A DNA stretch of 64,000 bases, from NCBI GenBank assembly GCA_021613335.1, contig JAJTWR010000269.1, forward strand, positions 493,501 through 557,500. The letters run 5' to 3'. Within the stretch, counting starts at the first letter, position 1, and every line of letters begins with the position of its first letter. This DNA comes from Whitmania pigra (taxonomy: Eukaryota > Annelida > Clitellata > Hirudinida > Haemopidae). The notes beneath the pieces were generated by a model, which worked only from the letters and a program-made list of their open reading frames with translations, was not told the DNA's origin and did no database searches. This document shows positions 1 to 13,600 of the stretch, in pieces. The position numbers and the translations under genes were made by a program.

Positions 1-344
1 AGCTTCATTCTCACAAGGATAACACTTTATGTCAAAACAAATTAAATGGTTTGTTGCACCAAAATAAAATTGTCAAGAAATGGTTTAAATTGTTATGCCA
101 GAAGATAAAAAAAACAGGACTAATTGTACAGGTAGTATGTTGTTGAAAATTCAATTTAATATAATAATTATGGCTAAAAATAAAAAGTATTATTAGTTTC
201 CCTTGTTATTTATTTCATTATTAATAATAAACAGGAATTAACATTTAACAAGCCCATGTTCTTTTACTAACACTGATATTTACAAAAAAGTCATGAGAAT
301 ATACAAAGAATGTCAAAACATCAAAACGTCTTCCAACATCTCAC

Positions 345-1174
345 CTTTTGGCAAGGAGGTACAACATGAGCACGTACATGGCATAGTGGAACGTTCCGTC
401 GAAATAGCAAATCATCGTTCCGTGCACCGTCTTCAGATACGGTTCGCCACTTTTCAAGTAGTTGGTCATGAAACCGCTGACCAATCCGTCGTTTTCCAAG
501 CCGATGAAAAGATCGACCGAGGATGAAAACATCCCCATGGCAAAGGCTGTGGGCATTGTAATGGCTTAATTTGTTAGGTCATAACTTACAAAAGTTTATA
601 AATTATTTTTGAGTTGATTTGTTGCTGGTAATTTTAGTTGAAGTAAAGTTTAAGACATCTTAGTGAGATTGAAGTGTGATTTTGTGTATACTACAGTGTA
701 GTAATACAATAAATATAACGTCAATGTGCATTGGCATATCATCGTGTATATGTTGTAAGGACATTGTTAACTATGAACACTTGCAAACGTCTCTTGCACC
801 TATGTAAAATATGAAAACAAAAAAAAATATAGATTCATATAAGAACTCATACATTCAATTAATGCTTCATCACGCACTGAACTTTATTTCAATAAACATT
901 AACCGGAGTTTGATTTTTATTGGAATTTCTAACAACTTAAAAGAAAGTCATCAATTAATTAATTATTACCATAATAAATCCATGAAGAGGGCTCTTTCAA
1001 GGATGAAATGGCATGATAAGTCAGGTATGAAATCAACAAAAGGGAGGCTATTCCCGCCACCAAAAGACCCCAGCCCCCTTGCAGGTCATAGGTTGTATTG
1101 ACCAGATAAGCTATCAACGGAGCTAGCAACGATATTAGAAACACTTGCAGCAGTTTTAAAGACCTTTTTTCCAT
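345..1174 (-). CDS. TM6SF-like transmembrane protein, 5' part (copy A, partial)
   Basis: Transmembrane 6 superfamily proteins (TM6SF1/2) are multi-pass EXPERA-fold membrane proteins linked in vertebrates to lipid handling in the ER/lysosome. Two exons are visible: 970-1174 (ATG at 1174, two hydrophobic segments, phase 1 end) and 345-546. Exon 2 encodes the family hallmark region, with stretches such as IGLENDG, GFMTNYL, GEPYLKTVHG and MICYFDG that match what I recall of vertebrate TM6SF1. Introns are GT-AG and phases agree (1, then 2). Later exons lie left of the window. It is tail-to-head with the downstream end of adhesion GPCR A (stop at 1651), about 480 bp away on the same strand. Confidence 0.82.
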
Positions 1175-1650
1175 TTTAAAAATCGTATTCTGCTTATTTC
1201 GCCTTAAACTGCCGATCGATGCAAAATCTTCGAAAGGTTTTGCTTGGGAATGTTTATACTTTCACGTAGTTTAAATTTGATGCCAAGGTTCAATTGCAAA
1301 GGAAGTTTATTATCATTAAAAAACAAATAAAAATAATTTTGCTATTTACATTTTTTACACAATTGTTGTAAATGCTGACTTGTTATTACCGTTTTACCCC
1401 GAAAATAACTGCTTGCGCGTCTGTTGCTAACATTAATATTAGACAGTGTCTTATTTCCAGAGAAACTCGGCGTAATAACTTGGAATGAAGTGAAACAAAC
1501 AAATTTAAACTAATTAAGAATTATAACTTGTAGAAGAATGACAAATTGACAACAAACATGAGAAGTTAACAAAATAAATTCATTTATTTTTGGCCTAACA
1601 AAACAGCGGGTTGTTTTGGCCAGAGCTCTAATGTTAACAGAAAAGAAACG

Positions 1651-4600
1651 TCAATCAGAAAGAGTAGCATCCGTGAAGTTTGTGTTCTTAAATATGCACG
1701 CATCAGAACCTTTGAAGTTAATATCGCTTTTCGCGTCTTTCTTGTAACGATTTTTTGGAAGGAATTCGCTTGAAGCACCAGAAGAAATGGCCTTTTTGCC
1801 AGTTTTTCTTATGCATAACAGATCGTACCATGCCTTTCTTACTGGTTTCTCTCGAAGATTGAAGAGAACAAAAATGAAGAATCCCTGAAGAGAGTTGAAG
1901 ATGGCAAAGAGGAATTGCATGACCAAGGCTGCTCTGCCGAAAGCAAACAGCGCGAAGGCCCATGTCAAACCTGGATCGTTAAATTAAAAATGTAACGCGA
2001 TGTTTTAAAAATGATTAGTTTTAAAGCGCTATTGACGTATTTTATATGAATAACTTATAATCTCTGCCTATTTCTTAGGCATTAATATTTTTATGTTCAA
2101 TGACTTTAACAAAAAAAAAAAAAAAAATTCTAAGACCTACATGAAATTCGCGGTGCCACAATAATATGAGGTCACTACATTTACTTTTATTTTCTCCAAC
2201 AACTCATTTAAATTTGTCATCCTAACCCATAACTACGAAGCAGCAGATGCCAACTTGCACTTGGAGCCACACAAGACGTGACTTGGTCTGATTGGTCTGC
2301 ATGCCTTTTGGTCTGTCACAACTGATGCCCTTGATGATCCTGATGAAAATGTAGGTGTTGGCCACAATAATTAGCCCCAGAGGCAAAAGGAAGGCATAAT
2401 AAAATGCTCCTTTGGCCAACCAGCAACTGAAATTGAAAATGCTGTATTTTATTACTTATAATTAGAATTTTGTTATTAAAAAGAAATATTTCATTGATTA
2501 GCAAGATAGTATAATAAAGAGAACTTCTGCCAAGATATGACTAAGTGTTTAGTTCTAATTTGCATGTTTATAAAAATTTCTGAAGTTTTTACAAAGGAAG
2601 TAATGGTCTCACTAATACTTAGGTCCTCTGAACAAGTTGTAATCTATGGTGGCTGTAATGCCAACAACTACAGCCGGTAAAACTGTAAACGTTAAATAAG
2701 TTTAAATAAAATGATTTGCTATTCATAAACCATTTAATTAGATAAATAAATTAATATTATAAAATTAATAGCTATCCACAAACCAATTAATGTTCTATTA
2801 GATAAATAAATTAATATTATAAAATATTCAACAATATTTATTTTATTATAAACTCACTCCATGCCGGCAAAACGGTTTTCCAAACGAAGCTCGAAACGTG
2901 GACATTGAACACTTTGACGAACTTGTAATACTGGAGAATGGCTTCAATGAGCATCCAAGCAAAGGACACCAGCAAGAAGTAATGAAGGAGGGCTGCAACT
3001 ATTATACAGCCTGTACGATTACGAGTCATGTCCACTCCAAGTAAAACCAAGAGATTTACAACAATCAGAGCTATGGAAAGGTTTAGCAAAGCAATTTGAA
3101 TTTGTCCTTTTCTAAATTTTCTGCAAAGAAAATGTCGTCCATCTTTAAAATTCCTCACAATAGCATTGTATTATACAAATATACATATTTCTTTTAAAAT
3201 ATTTGTATTATTAAACTTATAATAAAGAGGCTCAACTGACTTGAAAAACATCTGGCAAAGAATAACTAGGGAGAGGCAGATTATGGACAAAACCATCCCA
3301 ATGATGGAGATGTAAGTCAATATTTTTGCTTCGAGAGTGTTTGGATCTTTGCAAAAACCCTTTAAAAATCATTATTTATTATAAGTTTATAATTTATATA
3401 ATAATCAAATAATGTAATATCAGTTTAAACAATATGTCATTTACTCCATATTTAAGAATATATAAATAATTTGCAATAATTTGCAGCCTAAAAAATTTTA
3501 ATTATAAATGAATCTTCCAAATATTGTTATCTATTTTTTTTGGCTTTTTGAAAATGAATTTTTATCAAGTATACATTTAGTGGTAGTTAGTTGATCGTCA
3601 AATATTATTGCAAATATTATAAAATAAATCACATCATCCTAAACATTCATTTTTGTTTTACAGCAAGTACGGCGAAGTTGGTCAAATGGTTGCTGGAACA
3701 TTCCAATATTCCAGTAGTGCTGTCGAAATGTTCCAATAAGATTCCTTCTCTGGACCAGTGCCAGTTAACGCCATCATCGTCTTCTGAGATGAAGGCACAG
3801 GTTGGTGATTTGATGTTCTGTTTTGATGTTTTGGCAAAGAAATTCATTAATAAACATTAATATTAGACATATTTATGTCTAGGTAAAATGATGAAATGTT
3901 ATTTTGTTTTATCAAACTACATATAGAATTCAATTAGAAATTCACCCATCATGACATAATTTGTTAGTATTATTATATTAATAAACATATTGTTTCAAGG
4001 TTGTAAAAAGGATAATATCGGTTTAAAACCGCCTTTAATTAAACCTTATCGATTTTAAATCTCAGCTTTATTCCCTCGCTGAGATTAGCAATTTGTAAAT
4101 CCTGAACCGTTCCGCCGATAACTAAACTGGTGATGTTTAATAGGCTACCATCATCATCCTGGCAATCGGGATTGCTGAACATTTGACTCTGTTTGTAGAT
4201 GATGAAACTTGTCCTTATTTTGTCCGAATCTGAATGTAATTTATGTGATATAATTAGTAACCTATATCATGTAATCTATGTAATTTTTTTTATGGATATT
4301 CAGTTTCAGCTTTTAATCATTACCAAAAGCTTTAATCGAATAGATAAAATTCAGTACAAAATTCTTACCTCATCTTTAGATAATAATGCAAAGCTACAAT
4401 TCGATAAAGTTAGTATTTTTGTAGTTAAATAAGTTAAAGTTAATTCTTATATTTAAATTTATATTTTTAAAATTGTTTATGTTTACAATTAGTATGGTTT
4501 ATTTAGTTAAAAGCACCAGCCTCTTCCTTCTGTCGGGCTTTTATAAGCCGATATCGGAATACTGATTCCAGCAACAATGTCATCTCTTTCAGTTATGTTT

Positions 4601-7600
4601 TCATCTTCGACATAAACATCAGATTTATTATTTCCTGTTGCAACCAAGCCAAAGCTGTGACTGTCGTTCTTTCCTTCATTGATTCGAACAGTAAATTGCT
4701 CTGTTGGCCATGTAACATGGGATTCAGATAGTTTAACATTATGGACAACTGATTCCAGTGACTTGATGAGTCTGAATTTGCTGGATGATGAATTGAATGG
4801 TTTTTTAAAGTTAGTATATTGCTTGCTTTGTTTAGCGACAACATTTTGTTTTATCAATTACTCAATAAGGAAATTGGTCACCGAATAAAATTATGAAATA
4901 ATAGACAAATTAAAATTAAATTCTTACCTTTTTGCAATATTTTCTTGATAAGGAATTGAATTAGAAACATTATCTAGAGGTGCCAGCATTGTATTGGATA
5001 CAATTTTAGCCAGTGCTTGACCTTTCTGTAGTCATGAGAATTATTATTGTATGGAATGATATTTGCTATTTCCTCTAATTTCTAAATCCTCTAAAGGTAT
5101 TTATAGACGTTCACATAATTTGTAAAATTTAATTTTTGTTAGTACCATGTATGTTTGTGTGAATTGCGAGAATGAATAGTAAATAAACAAATTGTAAAAA
5201 ATAATTGTAACAAAAATAAACATTATTATAGAAAAACACCTGTTAAATAATTTACACAAATAATTTATTTATCTTTACATACTCTTAAAATGATTCTTCT
5301 ATTTTTTTTTATTAAATGTAAATGAATTATTTTTCTACTCAAACCTCTCCGTCAAGATTGACTAGGCTCCTGCTGGCAGAATTAACAATTTCTGCCATGA
5401 TTCTGACGTCTACATAGGTAAACATCGTGTGTTTATTGGCACTTATTTCCTCAACGTTGTCAATAACTTCATTTTCGACTGCAGATGTCATATTGTTCTG
5501 CGAGGTAAGAAATAAAAATATTTATGAGTATAAATTGAGTTTAGCTTATTTTATCAGCAGGTATTTGATAATTTGGTAAAAGTACTTTGCTACGTAGACA
5601 GTGATTAGTGACTAATGATATTTTGTAATTGTATAAATAAATGAATTAAATAACATTTATTTTAATTAAGAATTTAATTTTAGAACTATGGGCTTATTAT
5701 CTTGATCGCCATCAAAATGTATTTGATCATTGATAACAATCTTTCGAAATCTATTATCTTAAATTTCACAACAAAATGCACTTAAAATGACAATAAACAC
5801 TCCAATTCTAATTAAATGTTCAACAATTGTCACAATTTACCAAAATCTCAAGGAGTCTGTCCGTAACTTCTGAGTTATCACTGGGTTTAGGAATGCAGTC
5901 ATAAATTTGTACAATCTCCCAGCTGTAACCGTTTCTCAAGCTACCATTGCAGAAAGCGAGGGCCAGTGGTTTGAGATCTTGGGTTTAATAAAAAGCAATT
6001 ATAATAAATAAAAGTAAATTATGTAAAATAAAAATAATGAGAATAACAACATTCTGTAATTCATCATATAGAAATTATTTACATAAATCAAATTTATTAG
6101 CCTTAATCGAATGAAACATTAATTTATAAATGTTCTCAATAATTTATATGTTATTTTTAAGTGGTGACTTAATACCAACCCCAGTTCGGACAAATGCTGG
6201 TACTATTGGCGTATTCTCCAGGCATACCAGCCTCGAACCTGAATGACCCTTTATCTGATTTTACAGAGTCCGGATGGCAGATCCCTGCATTATTAAATAA
6301 CTCATGCAGACGATTACAGTTTCCAAACTTAAAAATGAACTGTGACAACTAACAAGTATCCTTCAAAGAGAAACTTTTAAGGCTCATTACAATTTCTCCT
6401 GCTGCTATACCTCTTCGCCTGAACGAATAATCAGCAAAAGTTAAGTTTTGGCGTTATTAATTCCTAAATATGTTTGAATCTCAACGTTTAGATACAAATT
6501 TATTAACAATCTTATGGCAATAAATGATAAAAGGAGTGATAACGAAATTAATTAATGCAATGAATAAAGTTTCTGACGCAGAACGCTTCTTTTTCGACAG
6601 GATCCTCAATGAATTGAATTCGTCCAAAAATTCGGCAATTTTTTGTGCCTTCAGCATCTCTTTCACAGCGTTTTCAGCGTCATTCAAATATGAAATCAGA
6701 TAATCCATGCAGACTTTGTTCTTTTGCGTCATTAGAGACATTTTGGAAATTGATTCGTCTTTTATCCTCGAGTAGAGACCAAATTTCAATTGTATGCGGT
6801 TTTCGATTGATCTGGTGATTTAGAATGAATAAGTGATTAATAATTGATACCGAGAGTTTAATATTATTATTAATTAAATAAAAGATGGACTTTTACCAAG
6901 TTTTTAGGAAAGGAAACAAACGCATTGGTAAATAAGCAGTTTGGAAAATGTAAAATTAAGAATATTTCTTAACAAAGACAGCAATATATGAAATAAAAAC
7001 AATAACTAGAATAATATTAATATTTTATTAATTAATAAAATATTGGAATAATATAAATATAATAAATGTTTAGTAAAGGCATAAATTTTCAATTTGAATC
7101 TCAAAATGTCAAAACAATAACTAGAATAATATTAATATTTTATTAATTAATAAAATATTGGAATAATATAAATATAATAAATGTTTAGTAAAGGCATAAA
7201 TTTTCAATTTGAATCTCAAAATGTCTACACAACGGTCACGTCCTCAGCATGATGAATACTTTTGCGTACCTGACTATTTCTTCAGGATAAACGTATGAAT
7301 CTTCGTTATTGACTAAAATGCAAATTGGTTCAGGCATATTGGTTCTCTCCAAGTTATCCCTGTCATCATCAGTAAGGAAAAAAGGGACCAAATCCATGTC
7401 CGTCTCGTACTCTATTTCTACGTAAACCCATGTTACGAAGGCATCTGAAGTTTTATTATATTAACATAATTGCGTTAATAATAATAAGAATACATTTGAA
7501 TTAATATTATACTAATACATACGAATTTAATTATGATGTTAATTATATTGTATTTGTGTAGTATATTATTATACCTATATTTAATTAATATACAGTAAAA

Positions 7601-10600
7601 TCTCTACATAAAGAACATCTTACATATTACATATTACAAATTTTAAGTTTTCTATTATATATATATATATATAATACAAATATTAAACTTTAATTAAAAT
7701 CATCGTGGTCAACTCGATTCAATTTAGAATGATGAGGTTAACATTTAAAAACCATTTTGTTCATGTTTTTCAACGTAATAAATTATTAACTTAGTACAAT
7801 CAGTGTAATACTTCCGCTTAATCAATTGCATTTATCACGAGTTATCACGTTTCTGTTGTTTGCTGTATATATCTTAGAAGGATTTTATAAATTTTTGGAT
7901 TGAACAATAACGTCATATTATTATTCAGTACTTAATAGTCTTATTAAACAAACCTTATGACAAACAAATTCAATTACAGCTACGATGAATCTACTCGACT
8001 TACTAAAAATATGACAAGTAGTAAACATGAACAGTTCGAATTACACTGACCATTGAGTATGAAAGTTAGACGTTAGATGTCTTCCAACCATGTTCGTATA
8101 ATTTGGCGACACAAGCGTAAGTACCCTGAACCAAAAGATACGAAAAGTCTTTGCGAGGCGCTATTTTCGGCAGTGATTTTTCGTTACGCCCCAAAGTTTC
8201 GTATGAATCGTAAATAAATTCTGTTCTGTAATCTCCATCTTTGATCCAAAATTGTTTTGTTGATGGATTGACACACTTTAATATGATCGAGTTTACGTAG
8301 GTAGAGTTTATGAGATAAGTGTCTTTCGACAGTTGTATTGCCTCTGAAGAGAAATATTAAAATTAAGTCAGTTACATCATAGATGCCGTAATTAATCGAT
8401 TATATTTTATGAAAGATTTTCACTTTAAGACACTAATTTAATCCGCTTATAAGCTTTATCAAATTACATTTCATTTACGTTACACTACAGTACATCTTTT
8501 TTAAAATCTTTAACTTTAAAAATTGTTGATAATAAATATTGATAATAAACATTCTGGATGAATTAATGACATAGTGACAAATCTTTTTAATAACACAAAT
8601 CCAGTATTTTTTTAAACACATATATTTGGAATTACGTGATTAAAAACATTTGTCACCATATCATTAATTTATCCAAAACTTTTTGTTTTAAATTACATTT
8701 AATAAATAATTTCTAATTTATTTAAAAAAAAAACATTCAATGACCGTCAGGAATAAACTTTAGTTTCAAATGGATATCTGATGACGATTTTTCCACAGGT
8801 TGACGACAGAGGTATTTCCTTTCGGTTGCGCAGCTTCCCGGAATAAGGTTAGTATGGTTGATGTAATGACAAAGGCCTTTTCGAAAATTTATCATTAAAT
8901 TCATCATTTTAGTAATAAATGTTTACATAATGCTTAGAAAAATAGTGGTTTTAATTAATACCATATACCATATCTATATTATATGTATTACTCGAATTCG
9001 TCCAATTCCAGGAGGGTAGATCCAGAATGCGTGCGGGTTTATCCATATGCATTTCATGGGATGCCCCCTCTGAAGAAGAAAAGTTAAAACTAAAAAAAAT
9101 TAAATTAAAAGTAAATTTAAAAAAAAACTAAAAATATGTATTTAAAATTATTAATTGCGAACAATTTATAAACAATTACGAAATCAATGAATATAATAAA
9201 TTATAATTACCAGCCATGAAATTCCTAATGTAATCAAAGTCAAATTCTTTCGTCGGTGTCCATAAACTCGAATTGAAAGACCGACAATGATTTTGGGCTT
9301 CTGTGAAATTTCTAAATCCATAGGAAAACCAGGCGACACAATAATCTATTTCATCTGTTGACATAAACTTTGGCCAACATTTTGGATCCTCTGAAAATAA
9401 AAATTTCATTTGTTTGAATTTTATTATCTGACAATGGAGTAAAGATTTAGACTGATTAAGTGATTAATTTAATTTTGAATTAAATGAAATAATATTGAAT
9501 TGTTTTCATTGACGAATGAGATTTATTCAAGCAAAAATTATAATTAATGCGAGGTAGGAATATCTGGTGTGAAGCTTTTAGAAGTCGAGTAATTATAGCG
9601 GGCTGTCGTGTTATCTGTAGAATATCCTCAACAATTAGTTCAACAATTTTACCATATAAGTGACGAATAAATAAGACTCACACTGCTATACAATTGTGTC
9701 AGAGACTCAAATGAAGAGGAGACATGCTTTCCAAATTTAGAGTACAATGTCAGGTCATTTTAATGTTACATTGAATTCCAGCGACAGCGAAACATTCCTG
9801 CCATCAGTATCATAATTGGCTGATTTCTGGGTTAATAACATATCGTGTACAACTGGACTGCAATGTTTTGGATTGTTGATTGATTAACTGATTATTATTA
9901 TTTCATGAAGGAAGAAGCAAAAACTCAGATCATTAAAACTTTTTAATATTTGTCAAGATGAATTAAAGGTTATAATCAGTGATGGGTAGTATTTCAAATC
10001 AAGTGATTTAAAATCACGAAATAAAATCACCTTTGTGATTTTATGATTTGATTCAAAATCATCGTGTGTTGTGCGTTTTGATTTTTATTTTAAATCATAT
10101 TTTTGATGATTGATGATTTTTTTTAATATGTAAAAATCACGAAATCATATAAAATTTAATTTCAAAATTTAGTTTTTTTAAATATATAATATCTTTCTTT
10201 ATGACATTATCAATCGATAATCGATGCAACTTCCTTTTATTAACTTGTATTGTTGTTGTTAGTGCTATTCCGACCTCATGGTTAACGAAAGTTGTAAAAT
10301 TGCTGACAATGATAAAACCGCTTGTGATTGCCGCCGCTTCCTTAAAAAATTACAAGTGAGGAAGCTGACAAAGTTGTAGCTAAATGTATTGATTGTGTTA
10401 ATAAGTCGATATCAGGATCGAGACTTGCAACGATTTCCTACGCCATCTAATGCTTTTTACATTCTTAGCTACATGAAAAATAAATTTTTTAAATATAAGG
10501 ATGTATGACACACGATGTATGTTGGAACTGAATATATGACAAACAATTCTTATGGAACTAGTATTAGAAGTGTTTTTACGTAGAACGAATTCTGCACCAG

Positions 10601-13600
10601 CTCAACATTTAGAAATAGTCCTTGACAATGAATATTACGGATATTATGAGGATCATCAGTCTGACTTGCAAAAAGTCACTGTTAACAAGTCAAACAGTAT
10701 CCGCACCAATACGATGAATTATTTGTCTGATGCGGAATGTCATCTCTCTAGTCTTGAATCAAGCCTAGTCAAAAAATCTTTGTTGTAACTTCATTTATTT
10801 ATATAGCGCCATATGCATAGCGTCAGAGGCGCTTGTAACCATTTATATAGCGGTTCTTCCCAAGGGAACTGGTGTCAGTGCAGGCTGGGTTTCGAACACC
10901 ACACTTACGACTGTTGCCATTACCGCCGTATGCAATTCGGCTAACCTGAACGCCCCTAATCACTTTGTGCGCTATAATACAAGCTGCCACCATTAGCTAC
11001 TAGAGAGGTTATTTAGTTCGGCAGGACTGATTGAAACATCAAGAAGGAACAGACTACATGATTCGATGTTTCAAAAACTTTTTGTTTTTCAAAGTTAATA
11101 AAAGCTTTGAAATTGACAGTGTTGAAAAAGTTCGTGCACTTTTGGTCAAAGTGATTTGATTTTGATGATTTTAACGTCAAATCACATGCGTGAACCTGAT
11201 TTTAACGTGCAATCACATGCGTGAACCTGATTTCGATTTCCAATCACTTTTTGTCTGGTGATCTTGATTTTGAATTCCAATCACTCTGAACGTGATTTTA
11301 CCCATCACTGGTTATAATATCTCCGAAGTAATTGCTTAACAATTAACTCATAGCTTCAGGTGCCTCATGAAGTTCACTAAATTGCTAGTCGGCTGAAGCA
11401 GACAAAACCAGATCTCTCATACTTAAGATCTTTCAAATCTTTTCAGAAGAATAACGCCTTTAACAGCAAACGATAGAATTATCCCTTCTGCTTAATCCAA
11501 GCGGTTAATTGTAATGCCCGAAGAAATTCAAAGCATGAACCTGAATGCACATCCGTGCCCATTTCTATGGCTAAGCGTTTTTCTCTCTTCTCTCATTGGG
11601 AGTTGTCACTAAGGATGCTACCTACTATTTCTAAGTTGGTGCTAAAATTCGAGACATTAAGCTGACTTAAAAAGAATCAATATTTTTTTCAATTTCTGTG
11701 GCTTTGAATTTTATCAACAGGATTCAGTCATTTCAAATATTGTCAGATATTAATAATTCATAATCATAAAATGTATTCTAAATGTTACACGTGATGCATT
11801 TATCTCATAGTTTACCCATTTATACTTTCCAAACAATGGTTATATTGTTGGAAACCGTCGAGTTCACGACTAGCTGTAATAAAACTAAACGATCAAATAT
11901 AAAAATAACTAGTCTTCTTGAAAATTTGCATACATAACTTGTTACTACAAGTACTTGATAAATTAGCTTAAACTCAGTTCATTTACGAATGACTAATCGA
12001 CCCAAATCATGAACCAACCATGGAAACGTCTGTAGGGTTGCTCTCTTCGAATGCAAGTAAAAGTTCTTGATTCTGATGCAGGGAGAATCTTTAGCTTAAC
12101 GTGGGAGAATTCTATCGTCCTGTTCACGGCAAAGTGGCTTATCACAGCATGGCTGCCCTCTGTCAGGTTAGATGGATTTTCGGACCATTTGTACATTAAC
12201 TCTTTAGGTCTGAATGTATATTTATTAATTTTATTTATTTGTATTTAATTAAGAGATTGGATATAAATATATAAATATAATTATTTATTATATTTATATT
12301 TATTATATGTATATTTATTAATTTTATTTATTTGTATTTAATTAAGAGATTGGATATAAATATATAAATATAATTATTAATTTATTTGTGCTGGTAGTTT
12401 ACTTGTGGGTTTACTCCAAAAAAGGTGAGGAATTATTTGGGTGCAAACCTTGGCTGTTCATTATCTCTTAGTATGTTAACCTCATTAATTACTTCTAACC
12501 TGTTTTAGTTGTAGTGTCGTTTTATTTAAACTTAAGATCATTTTTTGGTTTTATAACTTAACCTAGATGTTGTATAAAATCTGAAAGTTATGTAATTAAT
12601 TGTTTCAGTTCCTACTTCGCCGGGTAAGGTAGATCATGATCCCACCAAAGTTTTCCGTCAAGAACATATAAACCACTCCATTGATTGGCTGTAGACATAA
12701 ATTAATTTAACAATCTTTAATATTTAAATTACTAAAATGTATTTTACCTTCTAAAGACTAAATGCTATTTCAACATACTTAAAGCTCATTTGTAGAATTA
12801 TCACAACAACATTTTATAAACGTAATGTTGGAAAAATTTAATTCCTGAGAACAAAAGTTAAGTTATAAATATCTGTAAATTATTACTCATTTTAATCTCT
12901 ACGTGGAAAGGGACATTAGTCGATATGCCATCTGAAAATATTGGCAGACTGGCTCCATGATTCCAGCAGTACTTTTGGGCTTCTAACCACGTCTTCGGCG
13001 TGTTGATGTACAAAAGGCACGTAGCATTTCGTAACCTCCATCTCGAATTCGGACAAGCTTTTCAAACCAGAATGAAGAACAGTGAAATGTCGATTTATTC
13101 AACTTACAAATATTTACAACATTTTTGAAGTAATTTTATCGAAAAGAAAATTTAAATCACTAAGAATGCCCTTAATTTCCGGGTTATGTGACTCTAATAT
13201 ATTTTAGATCAATTCAGCTAATATATACATATAAGGTTAACATTAGATTAAAAAATCATTTAATAATCCTAGTAGATTTAATTATCCTAATAATGCTAAC
13301 TGGTTGTTTGAAATACTGATTTTTCATTAAAACAAGACTTCACTAACGCTCTTTATCAGAGGATGAGCTGTAATTAAGAAAATACAAGTTTCATGTGTTT
13401 TTATCACAAGCAAACGTTAATGGTTATCTAATGAACTGCCTCGGCAAATTAGTTAGTAAGTTCTAATCAATTTATTAAAGATCCACTATTAAAGCCTTTG
13501 GACATTTTGGCAGCAAACTTAATAACTTAATAAGTTAACAAATGTAATAAATACATTCACTAACCCTGATCTCCAAACGAGATACAAACAGCAGCCCAAC

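Noticed and set aside
11993..12019. A stop after ...FMIWVD as the end of a separate secreted lectin gene
   Set aside because: A phase-1 donor (CATG|GTTGGT) just upstream joins in phase with the next lectin exon, and every other exon of the chain fits. It remains possible as an alternative product, so it is noted in the gene entry, not listed separately.
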